Shown piece by piece: positions 25,101-33,314 of a DNA stretch of 35,410 nt. The DNA comes from a virus, in IMG/VR virus record IMGVR_UViG_3300010354_000265, positions 1-35,410 of that record. One strand, written 5' to 3'. The position numbers and the translations under genes are program-made. The notes beneath the pieces were generated by a model. It had not been told where the DNA came from. It searched no databases and was given only the letters and a program-made list of their open reading frames with translations. The stretch's first letter is position 1, and each line of letters starts with the position of its first letter.

Positions 25101-28100
25101 TACAAGTTCAGATTGTCCGACTTTGCCAATTTGAGTAAATAGATTTAGATATTTTTCTGCTTCTGCTGGAGTCTTAGTACTAATATCTGCAATAAACTTT
25201 GTCTGTTGTTTCTTAAGTGGCTTACCATCTTTGTCGACAAACAAACTAGATATAGACATCGCTTGATTTGCAAAAGTTCCACCAAATTTTGTAACAATTT
25301 CCATTACCTTTGTAAGTGTTTGTTGATCTTTTCCAAATGAATCCATAAGATTTACAATTTGCATTGGGTCCATATTGCCAGATGCAACTTGCATCTTTAA
25401 TGTATATTGCTGCTCTTTAGATAGCCCACTATCATTAATTAAATCTTTTGCCATTGGTGCAATGTCTTCCATTGCTGTACCCTTGTATTTTTGTGTGATT
25501 GCTTTATCAACACCAGTTTCAAGTGCTCCCTTAACCGCACCTGATGCATTAGCATATGTCGTCTGTATATCCGTTACAAGTCTTCCATTTTCAGCAAGTA
25601 GTTTAGCATTTGCTGCCTCATACTCTCCTTGTAATCTTATTGCTTCAGCAGTGTCTCCTGCTGCCTTAGCATTAGCAATTCTTTGTTCGTATTCAAGTCT
25701 AAGTGAATCTTGCATTTCTTGACTTTGTTCTAATGCCATTTTTTGCATTGCAACATGTGCTCCAGAAGCACGACCAAGTTTTTCCTGCTGACCTTTTTGA
25801 GCAAAGTATCCAACACCTGCAGCAATTGTTGCACCAATCGCAGCACCAATTGCAGTTCCAACTACTGGGACTACAGATCCTGCTGTTGCACCCGCTAATG
25901 CACCTGCTGCTAAACTGCCTCCTGCTATGGCTCCTACAGCACCAAGACCAGCCATTTGGACCTTACCTTGTGTTTGTGTCAATGCTCCTGGGGCAGCAGT
26001 GTTGAGTAGTTTAGATTTTGATTGCAAATCTTTTCTTGATTCTTCTACCAATCTTACTCTAAGCGTTAATGGATCTTTCTGTAAGTTTTCTCCATTAACA
26101 CCAAGCAATTCAGTTAACTTTGCACTTACCTGTATTCCAAAACCATAATCTCCTAGTTGCTGTGATATGTTTGCTGCCATACTTCTTGCTTGTTCTACAG
26201 TGATTGCACCAGATGCAACACCAGTTGTTAATTGATTAATTAGTTGGCTCTTAGCAGCACCCTTACCACCAGTCTGCATTGTTTCTGTTATATTCTTAAG
26301 CATTGCCTTGCCTTGTTCAGACTGAACATATGCTTGTCCAAATGTAGTCTTTCCTGGTTGAACCTGGAATTGTGAAAGAGCATTTGACCTTCTCTTATCC
26401 ATAATTTCTCCAGCACGAGCAGTTCCAGCAAACTCAGATAAATCTTGAATGGCCTTTTCACCACTACCCATGGCTTCAGCCATTTTCATTGCATTATCTT
26501 GTGCTTTGTCAAATGCCATCCTTAGAGCAAGGGTTGCTGCAACAACTGCTGTTAAACCAACTGCAAATGCTCCCAATGGGCTTTGAATTAATGGAAGGAG
26601 CATTGTTAATGTCATTAATGGCATCATTAATTTTTGTGCTACCTCGCCAACTTTTCCTGGTGCCATTGATGCTGCCATCATAACCCCAGATGCTGCCATC
26701 ATTCCTGTTCCAGCACCCATTCTTCCTCTAGTAGTTCCAGGACCATCTGGATCGGCAGGTGCTGGTGCATTCTTTACTCCTGCTCCGCCTGCTACCATTC
26801 CAGCAACTGTACTTTGCTGAAGCATTCTTCTTTCTTGAATAGCACGAAGTCTTTCTTGTTTTTCTAATTGTCTTCTTATTGATTTCTGTGCAGGATCTAT
26901 TGGACCAGTTCCATAAAGTGATGTTCTTGAGGCTGCAATCTTTTGAGATTGGCTCATCACTCCTTGTGCAGCAGCGCCACCAATTTGTTGTCCTGCTGCT
27001 CTTGCATCATCTACAAACTCTTGTGCTCCAAGAATAAGACCACGACCAGAGTCTTGTCCAATTTTTTGCATTCTCTTTGAAGGAGATGCGACCTGAAGAA
27101 CTTCTTTTATTCCAGACTCAAATGCTGTTGCAGTTGTAATTGCAAATCTCTTTGCACGTTCTCTAACTCTTTTTACTACAAACTTATCTGCCTGTTCATT
27201 GTATTGAGCAATATTTTGAGACCTATAACTTCTTCCACCTAAATTAAGTCCAGCAAAACTTTGTCCTGCTGCATTTGCTGGAAGATTTACTCTTTGTATT
27301 CCACCATGTCCTGCACGTCCAGCAAATCCACCAATTTGTGCAGTTGCAAATGTATTCTTAGACTTTAATAATGCTCCCTTTGCTGCTGCATCAAGATCTC
27401 TCTTTAGTCCTTGTTCAATAATCTCTTCAAACTGACTTTCGCTAACAACAGTATTACCCATACGTTTTAAGGCTTGTCCAATAATTTTTCCAAACTCAAG
27501 TAGTCCTGGATCATTTGGACTTAAGCCATGCTGTTGTGCAATCATAGATGTAAATCTTGCTCTATTTTGTCCAACCCATTTTGCACCTTCTGCACCAGTC
27601 ATTTGTCCTTTATTAAATGATGCTGGCATTGGGAATGTCATGTTTGAAAGCATTCTTACGTTTCCAGTTGTTTGCATTAATTGACTTGCCACTGCACCTG
27701 GGGCTAGTTGTGCTCCAAGTTTATTTGCCTGAGATGCAGAAAGAACTACACCAGGAGTTCCGTGTGCAGCAACAACTCCAGCATTTCCAGCAAATCCACC
27801 TTGATAAGCCTTTGTTGTTTTGCCCATAGGAATTGCTCCGCCACCCACAGTTGCAAGTGCAGACTTAAAGTTTTTAATAGAAACTTTACCCTTTGAGTTA
27901 ATTGCGTTTACTGCTTCATTCAATGCCTGTAAAATTAAATCGTCTATATTTGAGATTACACCAGATAGTCTTTGTGCATCTTTAATTAAATTCTGAATTC
28001 CAATAACGCTGGCACTGGTAGATGCAACAAACTGCTTTCCACCAAAACCAACAGATCTGTCTCCAACAATTTTTGTGGTTCCAGTAGCATGTTGTCCAAG

Positions 28101-30245
28101 AATACCACCTGCAACCATGTATGCAATTGCTGGTTTATTGGCTGGATGTTGTGCTGGTCCTGCAGGAATTACTGCTTCACCAGGAGTTAGCATTGCTGGA
28201 ACTGTATCTGTTCCATTAGCATAATAACGTACACCAACTGTACCCTTATTAAATTTCTTTGGACCACCCTTGCCACGAACCATTCCAGCAACTGGCATAA
28301 ATGCTGCTTGTGCTGCAACTGCTCTTTGATATGCAGCAATTAAAGCAGTAAGTGCATTTCTTTCAGATGTAAATGTTTGTATTAATTTATTATGAACTTG
28401 ATCAAGCGACGACGCTACTGCAGCAGCCTGTAGTTGTTCTTGTGTCATGTATTCGGTTGTGGCACCAAGTGTTTGAGATGACTGTCCTACACGATTAAAT
28501 AAACTTTTAACACTTGTAAACAGTTTAATAATGTTTGCTAATCCGTTTGCAAGCAAACCAAATGTCATAAGTGCTACTGGACCAATACCAGCAAGAACAG
28601 TTGTTAAAATAACAACAAAGTTTTTGGCACCATCACCTAAGTTATTAAACTTATCTAATATTTTTGCAACAAATTCTACAATTGGTGTTACAGCCTTAAG
28701 GAATGCTTCTCCTACTGGCGCAAGAGTAACTTTAAGATCTTCAATAGATTTCTTAAATTTATACATTGGGGATTCTTCAACACGCTTTAATTCTCGTTCT
28801 GCTAGAATTGCTAACTCTTCAGTGGTTGCCTGTGTTAAAGATAAAACACGACTTGCCTGACTGCCTTGTGCAATAACATTTTGAAATAATGTAGACAAAC
28901 GTGAAAACTGGAACTTGCCAAATAACTGCTCAATTGCACGAGCACGATTTAGTGGATCTAGAGTATCTAATGCTTTAGCAAATTCAACAACTACTCCCTT
29001 TACGTTACCCTTGTTTGCTTCAACAATTCCTGTAATATTAATTCCCATATCAGCAAGCATTGCGCTTGCTTTTTTAGTTGGATTAATTAATGATGCAAGA
29101 CCAGACTTGAGTGCGTTGGCACCTTCTGATGCATTAATTCCACCTTCCTTCATGGCAGTTAGGAAGAATGCTAAATCCTCTACGTCTCCACCCAATTGTT
29201 GAACCACTGGTCCAGCCTTTGGAATTGCAACTGTTAAGTCTTCAATAGATACAACAGTTTGGTTTTCAACTGCGTTAAGGAAGTTAATCTTTTTAGTTAA
29301 ATCTTCTGCTGCTACACCAAAAGCATTAGTTAATGAAATTGTTGTCTCGAGTGCTTGCTCTTGCTCTACTCCACCAAGAACTGCAAGTCGTGTTGCCTGA
29401 TTTACTTGTGCAAGTAAGTCTGCTCCCATTTTACCGCTTGCTGCTGCAGTTGCAGCCATTTCCATTGTTTTTTCAACAGCAACGCCATACTTTGTAAACT
29501 CTTTTGCAAGTAACTGAACCTCTTTGAGCATCTTGTCTGTCTCTTGTCCAGTTGTAAACATTTCACCATAAACACGCTTAAATCTAATAGCCTGCTCTTC
29601 TAATTTCATAAATGTTTTAGATGCTGCAGTGCCAAGATACATCAAAGGAATTGTGAAACCAACCATTAACTGACGACCAGCCCACTGTGTATTCTTACCA
29701 AAATTTAGAAGATTTGTAGAGCCTTGCTTAAGAAGTTGATTTAGGAGTTGCTGTCTTTGTGCTGCAATTTGAGTTTTTGTAGCAAGATTTTCCATATCGA
29801 GTGCAAGAGGTCTAACAGCAATTGCCTTCATTGCACCGTTGGCATCACGGCCCATCTTTATGTATTGTGTTTGTAAAGTTTTTACTCTTTCACGAGCAAC
29901 CTTTTCAATAGTATCAAATTCGGATCTAAAAAGTCTGCCAAAGGTTTTTGTTGATGCACCAGCATAGCGGAAGTATTCCCGCATTGTAAATTTATTTTTT
30001 TCTAAAGAATTTGTAAATGATTCTGTACTTGTGCGAATTGTTCGCATCTCTGCTGCAAACTTACCAGTAGCATTAAGAGAGTTAACTAAGTTTTGTTGTA
30101 AGTTAGCGGATACTGCAGCAGCAGCAGCACCACTTTTTGCCATTGAGGTGTGAAAGGCTGATATCTGTCGTTGAAGCGCCTTTATACTTGCTAACGCTTC
30201 CGACGTATCTATATTTACTTGAATATTTGACTGAATATCAGCCAT
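22158..30245 (-). CDS. Tail tape measure protein (2695 aa)
   Basis: The longest gene of the window sets tail length and is probably passed into the cell with the DNA. A TP901-type core covers about residues 205-480 (EKTMEMAATAAASGKMGADL, GGINASEGANALKSGLASL). Hydrophobic segments occur near 540-576, 1182-1238 and 1428-1482, the last glycine-rich and suited to membrane insertion. Long helical stretches, a Pro/Gly/Ser linker (about 2392-2455) and an Ala/Lys-rich helix (about 2538-2578) follow. The motif GTDxVPAMLTPGE occurs twice, near 680 and 2618. At about 1.5 angstrom per residue the tail would be near 400 nm if no part is removed. GAGG lies nine bases before the ATG; the chaperone stop is close upstream. 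Confidence 0.95.
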   Translation of the reverse strand: MADIQSNIQVNIDTSEALASIKALQRQISAFHTSMAKSGAAAAAVSANLQQNLVNSLNATGKFAAEMRTIRTSTESFTNSLEKNKFTMREYFRYAGASTKTFGRLFRSEFDTIEKVARERVKTLQTQYIKMGRDANGAMKAIAVRPLALDMENLATKTQIAAQRQQLLNQLLKQGSTNLLNFGKNTQWAGRQLMVGFTIPLMYLGTAASKTFMKLEEQAIRFKRVYGEMFTTGQETDKMLKEVQLLAKEFTKYGVAVEKTMEMAATAAASGKMGADLLAQVNQATRLAVLGGVEQEQALETTISLTNAFGVAAEDLTKKINFLNAVENQTVVSIEDLTVAIPKAGPVVQQLGGDVEDLAFFLTAMKEGGINASEGANALKSGLASLINPTKKASAMLADMGINITGIVEANKGNVKGVVVEFAKALDTLDPLNRARAIEQLFGKFQFSRLSTLFQNVIAQGSQASRVLSLTQATTEELAILAERELKRVEESPMYKFKKSIEDLKVTLAPVGEAFLKAVTPIVEFVAKILDKFNNLGDGAKNFVVILTTVLAGIGPVALMTFGLLANGLANIIKLFTSVKSLFNRVGQSSQTLGATTEYMTQEQLQAAAVASSLDQVHNKLIQTFTSERNALTALIAAYQRAVAAQAAFMPVAGMVRGKGGPKKFNKGTVGVRYYANGTDTVPAMLTPGEAVIPAGPAQHPANKPAIAYMVAGGILGQHATGTTKIVGDRSVGFGGKQFVASTSASVIGIQNLIKDAQRLSGVISNIDDLILQALNEAVNAINSKGKVSIKNFKSALATVGGGAIPMGKTTKAYQGGFAGNAGVVAAHGTPGVVLSASQANKLGAQLAPGAVASQLMQTTGNVRMLSNMTFPMPASFNKGQMTGAEGAKWVGQNRARFTSMIAQQHGLSPNDPGLLEFGKIIGQALKRMGNTVVSESQFEEIIEQGLKRDLDAAAKGALLKSKNTFATAQIGGFAGRAGHGGIQRVNLPANAAGQSFAGLNLGGRSYRSQNIAQYNEQADKFVVKRVRERAKRFAITTATAFESGIKEVLQVASPSKRMQKIGQDSGRGLILGAQEFVDDARAAGQQIGGAAAQGVMSQSQKIAASRTSLYGTGPIDPAQKSIRRQLEKQERLRAIQERRMLQQSTVAGMVAGGAGVKNAPAPADPDGPGTTRGRMGAGTGMMAASGVMMAASMAPGKVGEVAQKLMMPLMTLTMLLPLIQSPLGAFAVGLTAVVAATLALRMAFDKAQDNAMKMAEAMGSGEKAIQDLSEFAGTARAGEIMDKRRSNALSQFQVQPGKTTFGQAYVQSEQGKAMLKNITETMQTGGKGAAKSQLINQLTTGVASGAITVEQARSMAANISQQLGDYGFGIQVSAKLTELLGVNGENLQKDPLTLRVRLVEESRKDLQSKSKLLNTAAPGALTQTQGKVQMAGLGAVGAIAGGSLAAGALAGATAGSVVPVVGTAIGAAIGATIAAGVGYFAQKGQQEKLGRASGAHVAMQKMALEQSQEMQDSLRLEYEQRIANAKAAGDTAEAIRLQGEYEAANAKLLAENGRLVTDIQTTYANASGAVKGALETGVDKAITQKYKGTAMEDIAPMAKDLINDSGLSKEQQYTLKMQVASGNMDPMQIVNLMDSFGKDQQTLTKVMEIVTKFGGTFANQAMSISSLFVDKDGKPLKKQQTKFIADISTKTPAEAEKYLNLFTQIGKVGQSELVDLGVALTYYNNNPEAAQKLDETINKINEQKGKISLDIATKIVGAKEMEVLRANQEYFNSLPPEQQKIYLQTLTTVVNMEGNNKDAVQAWLKANPGKTELDYYGQATYQVTKTSSDSTTKPTGKTPSSAGKAESSVLDDLLKKLRDVRKNQIKVTEGWGASRKALESLFGGKKTITAFSGIEQDLRKLGAGQNLIELIIGMDPKEYEKRKKSLFKFDNKGNIIGLKRDAKNIQEALNSIVAGQFQSGIEEQRQGIIDQNKAFEKLSQLGVPVGKAYELIADKSFRAMIATAKNKKELKSMIDLYNKFIKEQAASDAVADANKALEDFGKDFNLTEKIKMNFSYEEAQAIFADPVLKALVEAGQEGSEQFKKLLEARMSTIDFMQGIFDDGFNKAMEWFDVQEKSIQLDFELGTNISGKNTVSDALAKLYEGTPVFTGPDGKPILTFNLEADAKNILKYEDEVARMQYQIDDWEYSLKEIEDQENKINESYDAKYKALDAIAQVNARITQQNKSQLTIADALAQGDIAAAAKAVQEARAQAAQNAIDDQKKALDQAKENALANVRNSQGFTRVQIEEKIKNLQDEIAKIEEAQLEPARERNRLAEVLKEQAVSTLEVLGKTRTEWEQVKNGIDLARVTSKEYLAAMQAALDIVDKIKKYWNDLNNKEYKTYHKIITTFESGTGGPGPETPPVEPPPFVPPSGPYTAPDDPFIPSGGYTAPSGSTNGSKGGSSGGSTNKGSYSAPGTDINYGLNTGGSTAALHLQDLARLANAVTVANITKNAGQTAGQHVNDLLNMNARADAFSKEIINANVKKMGSTAYGHLDELTNTPAQKAASAAAFAAEAKAAAAKKAAEEAAKKKAAADIKKFGGNAIAASQFANWPSGKASGGLIKRFALGGPIIGTDVVPAMLTPGEFIMSRYAVESFGVDKMKAINSGTYDSGSVYNYNLSVNVRSDANPDQIANTVMAKIRQIDSLRLRGGRM

Positions 30246-30260
30246 TCACTTGCACCTCTA

Positions 30261-30590
30261 TTAACTGTTTGTTACAAAACTGCCTACTAGCGATGCATCA
30301 GTTAATTTGATTCCAGATGCTTCTTCGACAATCTTGTATACAGTTGGAAGATCTAGATTTTCTTCTAGAGCCTCCATGTCTTCTGCTAACTCAGGCTTGT
30401 ATTGCTTCATTGCAATAGCAACACACTCCATAAGTAGATTCATTGATTTTTCATTATCTTCCGCCACAGCAGCGATACCCTCAAACTTAGACATAAACTG
30501 ACGAAGTAGAGAGATCTTCAAAGGGCGTACCTTTATTGTTGTTCCATCGATTAATGTTACCGTTTTTTCTTCATGTACGGTAGTAGCCAT
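30261..30590 (-). CDS. Tail assembly chaperone, short paralogue
   Basis: The 109-residue protein aligns along its whole length with the first 100 residues of the next gene upstream: TLIDGTTIKVRPLKISLLRQ matches SLVDGEEITLTPLKIKYLRE, and NLDLPTVYKIVEEASGIKL matches NLDLPSIYKILDIAAGIKV. It lies directly before the tape measure, the position of the lambda gpG-type chaperones that coat the tape measure during tail assembly. It contains only the N-terminal domain and so corresponds to gpG without the T extension. It has a strong Shine-Dalgarno (AAGGAGG) and its own extended -10 promoter, which would allow higher expression than the long form. Confidence 0.78.
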   Translation of the reverse strand: MATTVHEEKTVTLIDGTTIKVRPLKISLLRQFMSKFEGIAAVAEDNEKSMNLLMECVAIAMKQYKPELAEDMEALEENLDLPTVYKIVEEASGIKLTDASLVGSFVTNS

Positions 30591-30617
30591 TTATTGCCTC
30601 CTTATAAGGTTGAATTA

Positions 30618-30626
30618 ATTATACCA
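30618..30626 (-). promoter_or_regulatory. Extended -10 promoter for the short chaperone and tape measure
   Basis: TGGTATAAT on the minus strand in the 45-base gap between the two chaperone genes, 27 bases before ATG 30590. No -35 match is visible. Confidence 0.55.
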
Positions 30627-30635
30627 TAGTGCACT

Positions 30636-31322
30636 TTATTTTTTGGTGAGATCCTCATAGTCTAATCCCAAACCAATACCAAATCCAGCCTGTTGTGCAT
30701 TAACACCTTGTAGGGCCACAATATCATTTGCATCTTTAGCCTTGCCCTTGCTGAATACTCTAGCCTTCATATCTTCCCAAGCATTAGATTTATTTGACTG
30801 CTTGTCTAGATCTACCCCTTGAATTGCAGCCAAGAACTTCTTTTCAGAGTAGTCTAGTTCTCTTTTTATTTCTAGTGTAGCAAGCATTTCTGGCATAGAA
30901 AGAGATGTTTCCAATTCTTCATAGTCTTTCCAAATTCCTAATAAAAATGTTTCTGATTCTAGTTTAGCCAAATCTAGTGTTTCCCATGTAGAGCCACTTT
31001 CGGTTGCCTGATTTTTGACAGATTTATCAGATTTGTCACTTACCTTAATACCTGCTGCAATATCTAATATTTTATAAATTGATGGCAAATCTAAATTATC
31101 TTCTAAATCTTCAATTGTTTTTATTCTAGGACAATACTGTTGCATAGTTATTCTAGCGCATTCAGATAGTTTAGTTATTGCATCATCGTCATCTTTTGCA
31201 TCTTTAACTAATTCAAATGCTGACATAAACTCACGGAGGTATTTTATTTTTAATGGAGTTAAGGTTATTTCTTCTCCATCTACCAGTGATATTTTTGCTG
31301 TATCATATATTTTTGTTGCCAT
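30636..31322 (-). CDS. Tail assembly chaperone, long paralogue
   Basis: The 228-residue protein has the chaperone N-domain (residues 1-100, shared with the short paralogue), a Ser/Thr/Lys linker (about 97-112), and a C-terminal extension (LESETFLLGIWKDYEELETS, EIKRELDYSEKKFLAAIQGV) that would correspond to the T part of lambda gpGT, the part that recruits major tail protein. The frame is continuous, so no ribosomal frameshift is required. ATG 31322 is preferred over an ATG 33 bases earlier, because that one lies inside the terminator and promoter. No Shine-Dalgarno is present; a TATACT -10 ends eight bases upstream, so the message is probably leaderless or nearly so. Confidence 0.78.
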   Translation of the reverse strand: MATKIYDTAKISLVDGEEITLTPLKIKYLREFMSAFELVKDAKDDDDAITKLSECARITMQQYCPRIKTIEDLEDNLDLPSIYKILDIAAGIKVSDKSDKSVKNQATESGSTWETLDLAKLESETFLLGIWKDYEELETSLSMPEMLATLEIKRELDYSEKKFLAAIQGVDLDKQSNKSNAWEDMKARVFSKGKAKDANDIVALQGVNAQQAGFGIGLGLDYEDLTKK

Positions 31323-31330
31323 TACATATA

Positions 31331-31339
31331 AGTATACCA
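31331..31339 (-). promoter_or_regulatory. Extended -10 promoter for the long chaperone
   Basis: TGGTATACT on the minus strand, eight bases before ATG 31322 and directly after the U-tract of the terminator. The start site would be within about two bases of the start codon. Confidence 0.5.
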
Positions 31340-31371
31340 AAACAGAAAAGCCCAACCTTGTGGGCTGGGCT
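31340..31371 (-). terminator. Rho-independent terminator after the major tail protein gene
   Basis: On the minus strand AGCCCAGCC pairs with GGTTGGGCT (one G-U pair) around a five-base loop (31371-31349), followed by TTTCTGTTTT. This strong stem with its U-rich tail ends transcription about 20 bases after the major tail protein stop, which would keep that abundant message separate from the chaperone genes. Confidence 0.85.
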
Positions 31372-31391
31372 ATCTGTATTATTAAATTGTA

Positions 31392-32006
31392 TTATGCTAC
31401 GTCGACTGTACGATCAACGATCTTACCATAAGATCCATTGTCATTAGGGAGTAGGCGGAATGAAACTTCAAACATTGTTGCCTCATCACGCTTTGCAGAT
31501 ACCGTTACGCTCTCAATTGAAAGTGCACGATACGCAACATAGACTCGTTCCAAGTTTGAACCTGCTTCACAGTCACCTGTTCCTGGTCCAACCGCTACAA
31601 TACCACGCTCAATAGGACATTCACCAAGGGTTCCTGCCTTAAGATTGAGTGTTGGGTTTCCTGATACAGTGCTAAGATCTGAGTCAGATCCTGCAGTTGC
31701 AACAAGAAGATTTTCTAATGTTGATTCAGCAAATGTGGTATTTAGGTTTACCTGCATACCTTGCTTGAACAACTTGGCAACGTCAAGAACCTGATCTACT
31801 GCGACTTCACCAAAATCTGGCTGGAACTGTAGTTCCAAACCATTCATGGTGTAACCAACATTGCGGAAGTCAGCATCTGCATCAAGTGTTGTTCCGTATT
31901 TTACGGCATCAACATATGCTGGCAGAGCGGCGTCCGTAAGTAGTCCGTCATGTACCCAGACCTGCGCTGCACCTACGATAATATTACTGCTATTACCTAG
32001 AGCCAT
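31392..32006 (-). CDS. Major tail protein (tail tube)
   Basis: The 204-residue protein lies between the tail-completion gene and the tail chaperones, the fixed position of the siphovirus tube protein. Its composition (short strands, many Gly, Asp, Val and Thr; LELQFQPDFGEVAVDQVLDV, KAGTLGECPIERGIVAVGPG, ATMFEVSFRLLPND) agrees with tail-tube folds. ATG 32006 with GAGGTG six bases upstream is preferred to the in-frame GTG 32015, which is part of that Shine-Dalgarno. Flanking by its own -10 element upstream and a strong terminator downstream fits a highly expressed, single-gene transcript. Confidence 0.82.
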   Translation of the reverse strand: MALGNSSNIIVGAAQVWVHDGLLTDAALPAYVDAVKYGTTLDADADFRNVGYTMNGLELQFQPDFGEVAVDQVLDVAKLFKQGMQVNLNTTFAESTLENLLVATAGSDSDLSTVSGNPTLNLKAGTLGECPIERGIVAVGPGTGDCEAGSNLERVYVAYRALSIESVTVSAKRDEATMFEVSFRLLPNDNGSYGKIVDRTVDVA

Positions 32007-32033
32007 TAATTTCACCTCTTTTTTTCTATAGAA

Positions 32034-32077
32034 ATAAAAGGCGTGTTTCCTCGTTTATTATTATACAGGCCTTTTAT
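32034..32077. repeat. Perfect 9-bp inverted repeat around the major tail promoter
   Basis: ATAAAAGGC (32034-32042) and GCCTTTTAT (32069-32077) are perfect complements separated by 26 bases. On the minus strand the first arm overlaps the stop of the previous gene, and the second is followed by a T-rich tract. It could be a long-loop terminator or an operator; the -10 of the next gene is in the loop. Confidence 0.5.
32060..32065 (-). promoter_or_regulatory. -10 element for the major tail protein gene
   Basis: Perfect TATAAT on the minus strand, directly preceded by TG, about 54 bases before ATG 32006. The start site would be near 32053. No clear -35 was found. Confidence 0.45.
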
Positions 32078-32640
32078 GAAATTATTGTACCGTTATATTG
32101 GTCTGAATTTAGGGTATCTGAATTTGGAACATTATGCCCCATAGGGTGATAGTCATAATCTATGATTAATTTATTGCCAGCAAAGGTTCTTGCTGTTCCA
32201 AAATCTATTATATCCCTAGTTTCTTCTAGTTGGTATATTTTAATGTTATGAAAATATACTGGTAAAAACTCCTTGCCAGCCACAGTAAAAATACCATTAA
32301 CTAGTTTTGACCCTATCCAAGCATTAAGTTCTTGAGCAGATTCGTCTGCACGATCAAGCAAATCTTGAACTCTTTGTGTATGCTCTATCAGTAACTCTGG
32401 ATCACCATCTACTTTATAAAAATAATAAAGAAGTTGCTCGCACTTTATGTGTGGGAATGGTCCTCTTCGCATTTTAAACATTCTGTCAAATACTGCAAAC
32501 ATCCCGTCTGGAAAATATTCTGTTAATGAATGCAGGTCTGTTGGCATTGTTGGAAAAAATGGCATAGATTCTCTTCCTGTCATTGGAAGTTTTTCTTTTA
32601 AGTATTCGTTTATAAATATTGGTGGATATGAAATGGCCAT
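32074..32640 (-). CDS. Tail terminator / tail completion protein (probable)
   Basis: The 188-residue protein lies last before the major tail gene, where siphoviruses encode the tail terminator that caps the tube and joins it to the head. It begins with a proline-rich arm (MAISYPPIFINEYLKEKLPM), then FPDGMFAVFDRMFKMRRGPF and a helix rich in charged residues (IEHTQRVQDLLDRADESAQEL), and ends with strands (HNIKIYQLEETRDIIDFGTA). That mixture resembles neck proteins of this kind. Its ATG shares TAATG with the gene upstream. Role inferred from order and general pattern. Confidence 0.6.
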   Translation of the reverse strand: MAISYPPIFINEYLKEKLPMTGRESMPFFPTMPTDLHSLTEYFPDGMFAVFDRMFKMRRGPFPHIKCEQLLYYFYKVDGDPELLIEHTQRVQDLLDRADESAQELNAWIGSKLVNGIFTVAGKEFLPVYFHNIKIYQLEETRDIIDFGTARTFAGNKLIIDYDYHPMGHNVPNSDTLNSDQYNGTIIS

Positions 32641-33314
32641 TATGCACTTACTCCTGCGTTTGCTATCCAGCGATATCCTGTTTCGATACCCTTTGATCTT
32701 CCAGCCCTTTTACCTGCAGGAAGATTTTTCTTATATGCTATTGGATTTTCTAAATATTTTGCAACACCGCTTACTCTTAAAAATGCCTGAGTAAAGTATC
32801 TATTAAAAAATTCATCAAACGTTCTCTCAAATCCTCCAGCAACAGCATCGCCACCAGGATTACTTACGTTAACTGGTCCCTTAGTAAAAACCTCTTCACC
32901 ATTATCAGTAAATGCTAAAACCTGAGCCTGCTTTGGTTTTATTGTTACAGAAATTCCTTGCTCCATAATTCTTGCTTTGTCATAAAATGGAACACGAGAT
33001 CCGTTTTTAATCGATGTAGATTGTGTAAATGTAGATCTAAAAGAAAGTCCAAGCCCACTAACCGTATAATTAATATCAAACAATCTTGCATTTGGACTTC
33101 CAGCCTGATTCCACTCATATACGTGATGAAGAACTGCTGGATTTGTTCTTGCACTTGAGTCAATGTATTGCTTCATTAATTCTACTGTTTCTAAACCTAC
33201 TGCCTGTAAGAATGGGGTCTTGCCCTTTTTTACACCATCTAAAAAGCCAATAGAATAATCAATTATGTTTTTCATATCTTTTTTAAACATTGCATTATTA
33301 AATTTAACTATCAT
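32640..33314 (-). CDS. Head-tail joining / tail completion protein (HK97 gp10-like, probable)
   Basis: The 224-residue protein follows the head closure gene and precedes the tail terminator, the slot of the HK97 gp10-like neck proteins. It starts with a helix-rich segment (KDMKNIIDYSIGFLDGVKKG, LQAVGLETVELMKQYIDSSA), then strands around YTVSGLGLSFRSTF and PFYDKARIMEQGISVTIKP, a pattern seen in that family, and ends with an extended basic tail (KNLPAGKRAGRSKG). It overlaps the previous gene by four bases (ATGA). The family is inferred from order and secondary-structure pattern. Confidence 0.6.
   Translation of the reverse strand: MIVKFNNAMFKKDMKNIIDYSIGFLDGVKKGKTPFLQAVGLETVELMKQYIDSSARTNPAVLHHVYEWNQAGSPNARLFDINYTVSGLGLSFRSTFTQSTSIKNGSRVPFYDKARIMEQGISVTIKPKQAQVLAFTDNGEEVFTKGPVNVSNPGGDAVAGGFERTFDEFFNRYFTQAFLRVSGVAKYLENPIAYKKNLPAGKRAGRSKGIETGYRWIANAGVSA

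Noticed and set aside
25375-29202. Several plus-strand frames within the tape measure gene
   Set aside because: They are the Ala/Leu/Ser-rich complements of the repetitive helical coding region and have no start signals.
30618-31322. A possible programmed frameshift in the tail chaperone genes
   Set aside because: The long chaperone is a continuous frame with both domains and the short one ends in a normal stop shortly before the tape measure; no typical slippery heptamer was recognised at the end of either N-domain.
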